DNA of 64,000 nt from Stromatinia cepivora (Eukaryota > Ascomycota > Leotiomycetes > Helotiales > Sclerotiniaceae): the NCBI GenBank assembly GCA_014898415.1, contig RCTD01000001.1:3720001-3784000 (forward strand). Direction: 5' to 3'. This document shows, in pieces, positions 13,048 through 24,541 of the stretch; position 1 is the first letter of the stretch; the number at the start of each line of letters is the position of its first letter. The notes beneath the pieces are model-generated. The model saw only the letters and a program-made list of their open reading frames with translations. It was not told the DNA's origin and made no database searches. Position numbers and translations under genes: made by a program.

Positions 13048-13657
13048 TGAAGTAATTACAAGTATTTTCAATTATTATATTATAAAATCGATTATTCTTT
13101 TGTATTCTCTTAACAGAAAATTTTCTTTTTATTATTCAAATTTTGATTTCGAAGAATATTATAAATAGTAATCCGAAATCAAAAGATATTTATAATTTTT
13201 ATATAATCAAATTTTCTTCTATTCCAAGATTATCAAAATCATTTCAGATTTATATATTATATTATTCCTTTATTGATACCTATTTATAATTGTTTTATAT
13301 ATTCTTTTACGAATTATTTGAATTTCTATTTTCTATTTTTTTCCATTTGTTATAAATCACTTTTCGATTTGAAAAATATATTATAGAAAATCTTATAATC
13401 CTTTATATCCTATAAAAAATCAAGAGTATACTTTCTAATCAGAATAAAGAATCTTCTAGATTTTATTAATCTCCTCGATTGATAAAATGATTCTAATATA
13501 CTAATAAACAAAGATTTAATCTAATCAAAATATTTATTAACTAAATAATTATTTATTTGTTCTATATATACAACCCTTAATCTATATAATTAAAGGCAAA
13601 TCATTCAATTCTATTTATTCTACCAATCATATATACCACCTATTCCCCGGTCCCTGA
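13048..13657 (+). mobile_element. Copia B3, 5'-truncated 3' end (left part)
   Basis: Matches the 3' non-coding region and 3' LTR of Copia B2 from about 46310 onward. The LTR is broken at 13657 by element D and resumes at 34965-35000 (CCTGA then AAGTGCTCTG...CCCGTGATA). No pol or 5' LTR is present. The left border is in the middle of Gypsy A1 integrase with no duplication, so it probably arose by recombination or deletion and not by simple insertion. Confidence 0.75.
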
Positions 13658-13827
13658 TGTTACGTATACGTACAACGTGATCGATTCGAGCCCTAGTCGG
13701 AATGCAGCATTCCCCGAATAGGCTAAGTGAGCTCTCGGTCTATATATATATAATTATATAGTTCTACTTTTCGATCTATAGCTTTTAATTCTAAAAGATA
13801 CTCAAATTATTCGGTTATTGTATCATA
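13658..13827 (+). repeat. 5' LTR of element D (170 bp)
   Basis: TGTTACGTATACG...TTATTGTATCATA. It provides the uninterrupted version of the site hit by Gypsy A2 in the other LTR, a (TA)6 run at 13741-13752. Confidence 0.9.
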
Positions 13828-14097
13828 TTATTAAAAGCTCTTCGAGATAAGAAATCGAGTATATATTCAAACTTATATATATTCTACAAATTCTAAATAT
13901 ATATTTATACTTTTATCTATATGTATATATTTATAATACAATTTGTAAAATTGTTTTTCCTTTGTTAAAATCTTTTTTGAAAGAACTCTTTATAGCTTTT
14001 TGAAGGTATTTATATTTGGACAATATTCTCTTTGATTTTACTTTATTTCTCAATAATAAAATCAATCAATTTTGTAATCAATGAATTATAAATCGAA

Positions 14098-15092
14098 ATG
14101 ATATGATAATATGAAAAGATTGTTTTTTTATACTTTTTATTTCTAATTCGATCAAATTCTATTTCAAAATTTTGCCTTTCCGATCCGGAAAAGTTCAATG
14201 GAAATATATAAAAGTTTGATATCTGGTTTTCTTTAATTAAAGCTAAATTTCAAATGGATAATATTGCAATCAGCAATTCCATTGCTTAATTTTATTATAT
14301 TTATTTTAATTTTGAATCTCAAATTCAAGTTATAATATTATTATAATTTTCATCTATCGATCAGATTATTCTTTTTGATTATAATATGATCCTTGATCAA
14401 CTTTTTAGAGTTTATAATAACCCTAATAAGGTTCAAAAAGTTGAAGATCATTTTTATACTCTAAAATAAAATATTGATTCGTTATATATTTATATTGCAA
14501 AATTCGAAAGAACCTTATATAAAGCTTATAATCAAAATTGATCCGATTCGAATAAGATATCGATCTTCTATAATAAACTCAATTCAACTTTATATAATTG
14601 ATTTGCTCAACAATTTAGTTTACTCTATTTCTATTCTGAATTTATACAAATTATATAACAACTAATTGCTTGTTTGATTAATAGTTTCATTTCTAATAGA
14701 GTTATTAATTTTATTCCTTATATATTATAATATTCTAATTTTCATTTTTAAAATCGTTCCGATCCAATAAATGTATTTGGTATTAATTATACTCTAGGTA
14801 TATTCGATTCCGATTTTATCTTAGCGCTATTATCAAAAGCATTTTCTCAATTTCGACGATTAAGAGCTTCCGAATTTACTTTACAAGAACAAATTCGCTT
14901 TTGCAAAAAGAACAAATATACAAAATATAGATCCTTATACTATTGGATTCGTATTTGCTATTTGGATCTATATAGTAGAATACATAATTCATTTGATTTA
15001 ACTAATCGTTTTATATTAATTATTTTGAACGATAATAATATAGATTCAGAATGAAATAAAGAAAGGATGAAAAAGGAATTGGAGAATTTAAT
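14098..15092 (+). pseudogene. Gag of element D, first part
   Basis: Retrotransposon Gag in one codon phase (1). Visible blocks are LSDPEKFNG (about 14175), FYYIYFNFESQIQV (about 14290), NNPNKVQKVEDHFYTLK (about 14420) and IAKFERTLY (about 14495). A CCHC zinc knuckle lies at about 14915-14960 and now reads YTKYRSLYYWIRIC; two Cys and the His are Tyr, as RIP would cause. The frame is cut by Copia B1 and continues at 23385-23499; the joined frame is 1,110 nt (369 codons plus stop). Start: ATG 14098 is the first in phase. The homologous Gag of G suggests the original start may be ATG 14081 with a small indel since. Confidence 0.8.
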
Positions 15093-15401
15093 TATCACGG
15101 GATAGTATGATTACAGAGCACTTTCAGGGATCGGGGAATAGGTGGTACACGTGATTGGTAGAGTAAAAGAATTGAATAATTTGTTTTTGATTATATGAAT
15201 CAAGAGTTATATATATAGAATAAATAAATAGTTATTTAGCTGATATATATTTTAATTAGATTAGATCTCCGTCTATCAATATATCAGGATCATTTTATTA
15301 ATTGATAAATTAATAAAAGTTAGAAAATCCTTTATTTTGATTGGAAAGTATATACTTTGATTTTTTATAAGATACAGGAGATCATAGGGCTTTCCGTGAT
15401 A
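15093..15401 (-). repeat. 3' LTR of Copia B1 (309 bp)
   Basis: On the plus strand reads TATCACGGGATAG...TTTCCGTGATA. Relatively little mutated: GTGGTACACGTGATTGG is retained. It lies downstream of pol in the element's own orientation. Confidence 0.9.
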
Positions 15402-16215
15402 TACCCTTCAGATCGAAAGATGATTTGAAATAAATAGAAAGGTATAGAAAGTGATAATTTATATAATTTGTGAATGAATATATAAAACGATTATAGACAG
15501 ATATTAATAAAGGAGCAGCACAACACACAAACCCGAAATGATCTTGATATCTTTGGAATAAAGAAGAATTTGATTATATATAAATCACAAATTTCTTTTG
15601 ATCTTTGATTTGTTATTTGCAATATTTTTTAAAATCAAGATTTTGAATAATAAAAAGAAAGTTTTTTGTTAAAAGAATATAGATGAATAATCGATCCTAC
15701 AATGTAATAATTGAAAATATATATAGTTATTAAATTATAATGTATTGATTATGATAACGAAATAAAATAAATGAATTTTTAAAGATATATAGATTTTTTC
15801 TTTGTATTTTTGTTTTTGTTTTAATCAAATTCTTATTGATCATTATTATATCTAAGATTTCGGGGTCTAAAAAGGTTAAACAAACGAATCTTAATTGTAT
15901 TAAACAAATAATGGTTAAAAAGAAAGCTTTAAAAGAATCAAATATAAAAAAAGATCCCAATATTTTTTTAAGGAATTAATAAATCAAGTAAAGAGAATTA
16001 ATAAATCCAGTGCAGATAACAAACCAAAATATCGATCTTTAGGAGTGTAATTTAATTAAATCTGTTCCTAGAATAATATATAATCATTTATTTCAAAAAC
16101 CACTTCTTTTTATTAAAGAAATTATTATTTGTTATAATCAATTATCTATTATAAATTCAGATAATAATTTAAAGATAAATTTCATTCTTAAATCCTATTA
16201 TATAATTGAAAGGTT

Positions 16216-16851
16216 TTATTAATCTTATAATTATAATTATCGAAACAAGGATCGTTTGATAAAAAAGAGAAAAAAGAAAGGGTTTCTTTATTTAATGATA
16301 ACAATCTATTCGATTCTTTGATATTGGATTTTTCGGATAATGAATTAGATGAAAAAGAGAAAGAAAAAAGATCATCGAAAGTTGCTGGCTCTTTAATCAA
16401 AATAAAAGATAAAAGGAATCGTAGGGAAAGAAACAATCATTTATATATTTGATATATAAAATCGTTAATCACTAAGAAATATAATTTCCATAATGAATAC
16501 TTTATTGATTCTTTCAAACCGAATAATCATTGGTATTGGAATTATGGTATTTATCTGTATACTCCTTTACCAGTTTTCTTCTATTCTCTGGTAGATTATT
16601 ATATGGTTATTCATTAGTAAAATTCGAAAGTAAGTTCTTTATTCATTCTCTATCTTTATAATATACTAATTATTAATTATATAGTTCAAACAAAAATACA
16701 GAATTATAATAAAAGTGATATTAGAGATTGAAGAGAAAAAAGAAATTGTTTCTTTACCTCTATATCATCGTTCCCCTTTTGCTTATTATATTATTCATTA
16801 GAGTCCTTGAAAGGCCAAATGAAAAAAGTATATTATAATTTCGGAGAATGA
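16216..16851 (+). pseudogene. Antisense ORF of Copia B1, unknown protein
   Basis: On the strand opposite to gag-pol, one phase runs for about 212 codons with only RIP-type stops (for example TAG TAA where B2 has QQ). Conserved blocks shared with the B2 copy (45192-45827) include KSLIT, NNH.YWN and the hydrophobic LYTPLPVFF. N-terminal of this is a separate hydrophobic segment (about 15790-15960, followed by SKISGSKKVKQTNLNCIKQ) in another phase that may belong to the same gene. I do not recognise the family; a membrane-associated accessory protein is conceivable but unproven. Confidence 0.45.
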
Positions 16852-17227
16852 TAATAAGGATGAGAAAGAAAGAGTGATAAAGAAGAAAAGGAGAAAGGAG
16901 TAGATAGTATATTCAAAGAAAAGGGAAAGGAGGGATAATTCTTTGGTTTTTGTAATATCGATGATATTAATAATTCTGGTTGTTTTAATTGTTTCTTGTT
17001 TTTTGATTATTATAGATAATCCAAAGGTTTTTTTATTTGAATTTCAAACTATTGAATTTAGAAAAAAGTTTATTCTTTTTTGAGGATAAGAAAATGAAGA
17101 ATGGAGAAGTGATCGGTTTTGATTGTTCTTTGTTTTCAATGGATATGGAATATACAAATTGAAATATATTATAGAAAAATATAATAGTTTGGAATATTAA
17201 ATAGGATTCATTCCATTTATATTAAAG

Positions 17228-17330
17228 GGAAGAATTATAAGCTCCAGATTATTATTATTTAAGCTTTATGATCCAGATTATTATTATTCAAGTTTTAAAT
17301 CGTTATTATTCAAGCTTTATAATCCTGTTA
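17228..17330 (-). repeat. Short tandem repeats after pol in Copia B1
   Basis: About three imperfect direct repeats of roughly 35-50 bp built on TCCAGATTATTATT.ARGCTTTA just after the pol stop. The same array is present in B2 at about 44713-44815, so it belongs to the element. Confidence 0.6.
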
Positions 17331-20300
17331 TTCATATTTTATAGATTGAGGAGGGATCGGAAGTATTCGAACTTTTGTTTTGTAAGATTCTTGATAAGCC
17401 TATCAATAATCATATCGATAATTGATAGATAGATTATATAAAAGTTCTTTTTTGAATATTTTTAATATAATTATATATTTTGAATATCGATATAATATAG
17501 TTTCATAATGATCCGCTTATTTTCATCAACCACCAATTTGATCGTTTATTAATTATTGCAAAAGATCATTATAAATTCTTTCATTATTAAATCAATTTCT
17601 TTTAAGAAATATAAGATTACCATAATTTCTTTTGATATATATTCAATTCCGAGAAACTTTGCTTCAGTAATCGAGATAATCATAATATTTTGTTTGAACA
17701 TTTTCTATACAATTAAATCATCAAAAAGAGATAAAATATATCCTTGAAATAATCAACAAGTATTTAGATCATTCATAAAAGAAGTATTTAAAAAAACGAA
17801 AAATTATGATATTTGATCATTATTATATTGGATCATAAGATACCTTATATTCTATAAATATTATAAACAATGATCAACAGCTTTTATATAATTGCTCAAT
17901 GAATTGATCAAATAATGATTTAATTACAAAACAGCAAATGATATATCCGCTTTTATAATAATTATAATATATAATATTGAATTCATTTTCTTTTGATACA
18001 TTTTTATAATATATACAGGAATTTGATCCTGATTTTTCCGAAATACTATTATCGGAAATGATATACTTATTGTCCTATTTGTTACTTTGAATTTCTTAAC
18101 AATCTTCTCAATATATATATTATAAATTAATTACAGCTTTTTCTTAAATCGATTATAGAATATATATATATTTAAAAACCACTTAGTATTTCTCAGATCT
18201 TGTAGTTTATATATAACTTTGATTCCTTTAATGATCTTTGTAGTAGCTGATTTGTTTTTCTTATAATAAATAATCTGAATATCATTTACAAAGAAAAGAA
18301 TCATAATAATATACTTTAGATTAATATATAAATACGATTCCTTCTTATATTATACTAATCCTAGTTTTTTGAGCATCCAAATAAAATCCTTAAACCATAT
18401 AACTAAGGAATCTTATAGACCATACAAAACTCAATTGATTATAATATTTTTGTTTGAGATTTTGTATTTATTAAATAGATAGTATATAATTAGAGTACCA
18501 GAAGAATCGTATAGAGTATTAATAAAAATGTTAATTATATCATATTATTTTATTTCGAGATTATATTTAATAATAATTATTATTATAATTCAAAATAATC
18601 AATTTATTAATATAATGGTATAAATAATCTTAATAGTATTTTTAGTTTAAAGATCTCCTTGTATTATTAAATATAAATAATAATAAATGATTAAACCTTG
18701 ATCATTATATTTATATATAAATACTCATTGAAAAAGAATCGATTTTATAAATTCCGATCCAGAATCGATTTTATACCAGATTTTTTTAATCTTAAGGTTA
18801 TTAACTTTAAGATTATAATCCTATTTGAACCAATATCCTATTTAATAATTTTTCAATTAATAATAAAAACAAAATAACTTTGAAACTATAAATATATAAA
18901 TTCGAGGAAATAATATTACCTGTAATCCATTGATTATAAACCAGATAAAAAATAATAATAATTTTACTTTAATTTTAATAATAATTATATTATAAATTGT
19001 TACAAATTGAGAATATTCCTTTATATTGTTTATTCTTTATTAATCAGATTAGAATATAAAATAAAAGTTGTTTAAATAAAGTAATTCTATTGAATCTATC
19101 CTTTGAGATATAATGGTTCCTATATAGGATCTAGTATTGGGATTGCTTTTTCGATGATATTATTATATATACAATTGCCTTTATATATATATTGATTACT
19201 TTGGAATATAAGAACCAGATAATTCTCAGAAAAGAAGTGACTCCGAATAATAATCGTATAATTGAAATTCAAATAGATTGATTTAAATCCTGAATATTTC
19301 AATCTTTATAATACAAACTCTTTTAGATATCTATTTGAGATTATAAATCTATAAATCCTTTATAAATTGATCAGATAAATATATAAGGTATAATAATCTT
19401 TATAATAATTGGATTTCCTTTATAGAATATTTTGATTAATCATTTTAGTATATATATTTCCTTTTGAAATATTGAGGTTGATTGATTAAAATAATCTCTA
19501 AATCATTTTTATATATATTATAAAGAATATTAATAATATAATTAATAAACTTATATTCCATATTCTTTATATCAATATATTCAGTAAGATTGGGATCTGT
19601 ATTATTATTATAGATATCTCCTTAAATAATATCAATATCCTTATTCACAAGATATAATTGTTTTTCAATAAAAAAGTCAGTTTCTTCAGTTTCTTTAATA
19701 AAAGGATCGATCAATATTTATATATTTTTATTATATATTTTATCCTTATTATCTAAAGGATTAGATAAATTGAATAGTTTTAAATCAATTTCTTTATTTC
19801 TATTATCACTCTCTAAATCTATATCTATCTTTGAAACCAGTTCGTTTATAGGCAATAGATTTGAAATGTATTTGATAAATAAATTAAGGGCTTTTCGATT
19901 TATAAAAATAAATAGATAAATAAAATCTTTATAAATATCCTCATTTTGAATAATCGTCCTATTCATTTTGATATAATTTTATAAATCAAAGACTCTAATA
20001 AACTGCTTAAGCTCTTTTATAATATAAATATCGATTATTCGATTAATAGAATCCATACAATAAATGAATTCCTTATTGAATATTATATTTCGAATAACAA
20101 TAATTCTATTGAATTTGGATATCCATATACAATAAATCAATATATCTGGAATATAACCCATTAAATACTCAATATATATTCGAAAATTAGTTTTATATTA
20201 TTTTTTATTAATTTCAATTTCTTTATTCTTATCCAAAGAATAAATTCGATATCTATACTTATAAATTCTATTTCAATTAGGATAAAGATCGTTAGATATT

Positions 20301-22853
20301 TTCTCTACAAACATGGGATTATCTTTACAAAAATAATCATAGAATTATATATCGAATACCTTATTAAGCGATTTAAAGGATTTGGTTTTCAAAGGATTTA
20401 TATTATATAAATAAATAATAGTTTATATTATTTCCATTTACAATTTATTTAATAAATCTATTATAATCTATATTTTTATTTGTTTTATAATTATTTTTTA
20501 TCCTATATATTCTAATCCTTTATTAGATTTATATATATAAAATAAAGATAATTTGAATTCGATATCTTCTTATTTGATCCATTTCTCAAATAATATTACT
20601 CCTATAACTTCAATAATAAATATATCATTATTCTGCTTGATCATTATAATCGTTAAACTATATTTACAATGAATTTAAATTACAAAACTTTGAATAATTG
20701 TAAATACTTTATTATATATTTTGCAATAGATTAAATATAAAAAGATCTTACTATAATATATTTCTTTGATTAATAGAAATTATAATACATTATTATACCC
20801 TTTATCGAAATCAAAAAGATTCTATTGGATTTTGTAGAAAGGTTGAAATAATTAGTGATCATTTGGAATACAAGAAATGATTTGTTTTATATAAATATAA
20901 ATATAATCAATACAATTGAAACGAATAATATTTTTTATTTTGATATTTTGTATTGCAAATACTAAATATTCAAAAACTTCCTTCTCTAAATGCCTAAAGC
21001 ATTTATATTATATTTTATTTATATCTTTTCTTAAAAGAGATAGATCATAAGAACAATGGAATACTTTGTTTATTTTTTTATTTATTATTGAATATATTAT
21101 AAAAAGATTATTTATAAAAATAGATAAAAAAATACTCGAATAAATAAAAAATAATTTGTATTTTAAGAATACAAGATTTTCAATATAAATACATTGAACA
21201 ATTATTATACTATTTATATAATTTCCTTTACAAAGAATACAATCATATCCTGAAAACCATAGGCCGGCTTTCTCTAATCGAGCCTCCAAGATAATATTAA
21301 TATAAAAACCAAAAATAAATATTACATTATTCAAAACCAAATTATTATTAAAATAACCTTCTTTTTTAATAATCCCTTTAATAATACAAACTCTGCATTC
21401 TAGGATTTGGAAACTGAACATACCTGCTTCTACAAAATTATTAGAATCAAATGATCGATATCAATGATTATCCAACAAAAATATATCATTCATAATATAT
21501 ATAATATTACAATTATCGAACAAAATACTATTAAATAAATAATATACTCTCACTACTATAAAATATACCCTTAATTGATTATATCGAATATCCAAAATAA
21601 TAATATTGATTAAAAGTCCTAAAAAATCAATAAAACTTTTCATCCATTTTCTTTTGATTCAATTAAAATAAAACTGCTTTTATAAATACAATCTTGCTCG
21701 ATCCTTAATTACTTGTAACTCATTTTCATTAAATATTCTTTTAAATAATGAATTGGTTTTTCCAATGAATACTAATTCTATAACTTTATAATTGTAAATA
21801 ATATAATTATAATTAATTTCATTATTCTATTCAGATTCGATTCTACAAGAATATTTCTAGATCTTCTTGATCCCCTGATTACTTTTAGAATTGATACTTT
21901 TTTTATTCTTCTTAAACTTTTTATCATTTTGAAAAAAAAATAAATATAAAATATACTCCTCCTTTAACTTTTAAAGAAATAGAATCCTGAAAGATTAATC
22001 CTCCAAAAATATCTCCGAATTATTTAAATAAGAAATTGAATAATCCAAATTGATTATTCATCTCGATTTATATAATCATAATATTTGCCTAGATTAAAAG
22101 TATCCTGATATTAATAATTTATAGAAAAATATTAATAACGATTTTATTCTATATTTTAATGATCTTATATACAAAAGTTTTGATATAAACTATAATCCAA
22201 TCTTTATACTATTTAATAGGATTAATTCTGTTGAATAAGATTTACATTAGAACAAACCGATATTTTTGTAATATTACAAACTTGGCAATAGTTACCGTAA
22301 ATACAAACTTCCTTTTGAATATATTAATGATTATCTTAAATAAAAAAACTATAATATCATAATTGAAAATGAATAATTTTATAAAATGTACTTAATCAAC
22401 TAATGATTCAATCCATTCATAAATATCCTAAAAAGCTTTGTGATTTTATATATATTCTTATTATCGATATCGATACTCCAATTGAAGAAAGATAAATTCG
22501 AAGGAGATTTTTTGAAAGATAATTGGGAATAGAATAATGAATCTATTAAAAATAGATTCTGATATATTACCATCAGAATCTTTCATCTTTATATCTCCAT
22601 TAACATCTTCCCTGAATTAAATCACTACAAAATATTCCGAGAATTCCTTTTAATATTAAATTTGTTTCTTTTAATTATATTTGACTTGGAAATCAATAAC
22701 AAAAGATAAAATAGATAATTTGATTAAAAGCTAATCGATTTGAATATAAATAAACTTATTTATTAGATCAAAATTTGAAATAAATATTATTAATATAAAA
22801 ACAAACAGATCGTTCTCTAGATTAACTAAATCTCAGATTCTTTGAACTTGATA
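17307..22853 (-). pseudogene. Copia B1 gag-pol remnant
   Basis: Minus-strand counterpart of the B2 polyprotein (39190-44736), with no net indel between the two. The protease region lies at about 21461-21643 (LFDNCNIIYIMNDI, with the Asp-Asn-Cys core altered). Integrase lies at about 20100-21000 and a post-integrase segment at 19718-19966. Reverse transcriptase/RNase H lies at about 17350-19000, much disrupted by RIP stops. Degraded; no function expected. Confidence 0.8.
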
Positions 22854-23070
22854 TTTATTTTTCAAATATAGATATCATTCTGATTATTGAATACAGATTA
22901 TAAAAAGAAAATCGTTTTGATTTTTTGTTATATTAAATAAAAATAATTGAATTAATATAAATATTGAATTATAAATGAAATAAGAATGATATTTTAAAAA
23001 TGATCTTTTGAGTATTTAATAATTACCGGATAGGAAATTGTATAAATTTAAGGGCTACCAAACTCATAAT

Positions 23071-23379
23071 TATTATAGGATAATATAATTACAAAACACT
23101 TTTAAGGATCGAAGAATAAATGATATATATAATTGATAAAATAAAAGAATTGAATAACTTGCCCTTAATTATATAAATCAAAAACTGTATATATAAAACA
23201 AATGAATGATTATCTAATCGATATACACCTTAATTAAACTAGATCTTTGTTTATTAATATATCAGGATCATTTTATCAATTGATAGATTGATAAAGGCTA
23301 GAAGATCCTTCATTCCGATTGGAAAGTATACGCTTTGATCCTTCATAAGATACAGGGGATCACAGGGCTTTCCGTGACA
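23071..23379 (-). repeat. 5' LTR of Copia B1 (309 bp)
   Basis: Plus strand: TATTATAGGATAATAT...CTTTCCGTGACA, followed by TSD TTAAT. The half away from the element border is much more AT-converted than the partner LTR at 15093-15401. Confidence 0.9.
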
Positions 23380-23384
23380 TTAAT

Positions 23385-23499
23385 ATATTTGGAAAATATA
23401 ATCGATGGATATACTTTTTCTAATCGAATAAAGAAAACAATGAATACTATTGAATTTATACATTTGATTGAATTAACGAATAAAATTAATAATTTATAA
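23385..23499 (+). pseudogene. Gag of element D, C-terminal part
   Basis: Continuation of the Gag frame of 14098-15092 after Copia B1. The join reads ...KKELENLIYLEN... and ends at TAA 23497-23499. The fact that the phase is kept across an 8.3-kb insertion plus one TSD copy shows this is the true end of the ORF and that the element has no pol. Confidence 0.75.
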
Positions 23500-23574
23500 T
23501 TGTAATTGTTTTCAAATTCTTTTATATTATTCGTTTAAAACATTCAAAACAAACTTTCATATAAAGGAAAATAA

Positions 23575-23664
23575 TATTACATATACATACAATATGATCG
23601 ATTCGAGCCCTAATCGGAATATAGTATTCCCCGAATAGACTAAGTGAGCTCTTGGTCTATATAT
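23575..23664 (+). repeat. 3' LTR of element D, left part
   Basis: First 90 bp of the 170-bp LTR (TATTACATATACATAC...), preceded by purine tract ATAAAGGAAAATAA. Interrupted by Gypsy A2 with ATAT duplication (23661-23664, 34881-34884). The remaining 80 bp are 34885-34964. Confidence 0.88.
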
Positions 23665-23955
23665 TGTGAGAAAGTTGGGATATCAAGGCTTAACACGTAG
23701 CTAGTTCGTAGTCATATGGTTACATGACTCTTCGTAATTAGATATAAGAAAAGGCTCTACTCCCTTTTCCTTAAAAGAAATCAATTGTTTTTTATTAATC
23801 TTTTTGTACCCCATTTATACACAACCCAAATCATTGTTTAAACCTATTAGTTTTATTATTTGAAGCTTCTACAATATAATCTAATCAATTCCAATTCCCA
23901 TTTTTTCTTGTAGTATATTATCAGAACATATATATTTCGATCTATTTTTTTCACA
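23665..23955 (+). repeat. 5' LTR of Gypsy A2 (291 bp)
   Basis: TGTGAGAAAGTTGGGATATC...TTTTTTTCACA. More RIP-converted in its second half than the solo copy at 11409-11700. Confidence 0.92.
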
Positions 23956-24541
23956 ATAATAATTTATACCGGATTCAAACTGTATAATTTATATTATATA
24001 AATATATCTATAAGGAAATTATAATTGAAAAAAAAGTAGAATTAGCAATTTATAGATAAAGGGATAGGATTGATCCTAAAAGGATAATCTTTTCAAAAAT
24101 ATAGGATTGTTAAGTTCTGAATAAGAAAGTTTTGATCATCGAAGCTCCTTTATTTATATTTACTTATTATATCGAAAACGAATCATTTTTCAATAGAACT
24201 ATTATTCTACTTTTCATTTTGAAAGGAATATATCGATGAAAATTCTATTCGGGGATACAATTAGTAATGCCAAAAATATATTAGAACTCCAAATATAATA
24301 GAGTTTTTATTTGTAAACGAATCATTTATTTCTACGAATAAGAAAACTTTAATCCCGAGAATAACTTTGATTGAATGCGATTAATTATATTGAAGGATCT
24401 TGAACGTTTTATATACTTTTAGAGTTATTTGAATACCTAAATATATATTGAAGCAATAAAAAGGATTGGATATAATATACTAAATTATTATCCTTAATAT
24501 CAGCAATCAAAAATTTAAGATATATTTTAAAAAATTCTTAA

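Larger units (their letters stand above)
15093..23379 (-). mobile_element. Copia-type LTR retrotransposon B1, complete, minus orientation
   Basis: 8,287 bp, bounded by 309-bp LTRs (15093-15401 and 23071-23379) that begin TGTCACGG and end CCGTGACA before mutation. TSD is TTAAT (15088-15092, 23380-23384). Inserted in the Gag gene of element D; excision restores that frame. It is exactly the same length as Copia B2 and in the opposite orientation, position p in B2 corresponding to 62043-p here. It carries gag-pol on the minus strand and an antisense frame on the plus strand near its 3' LTR. Confidence 0.93.
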
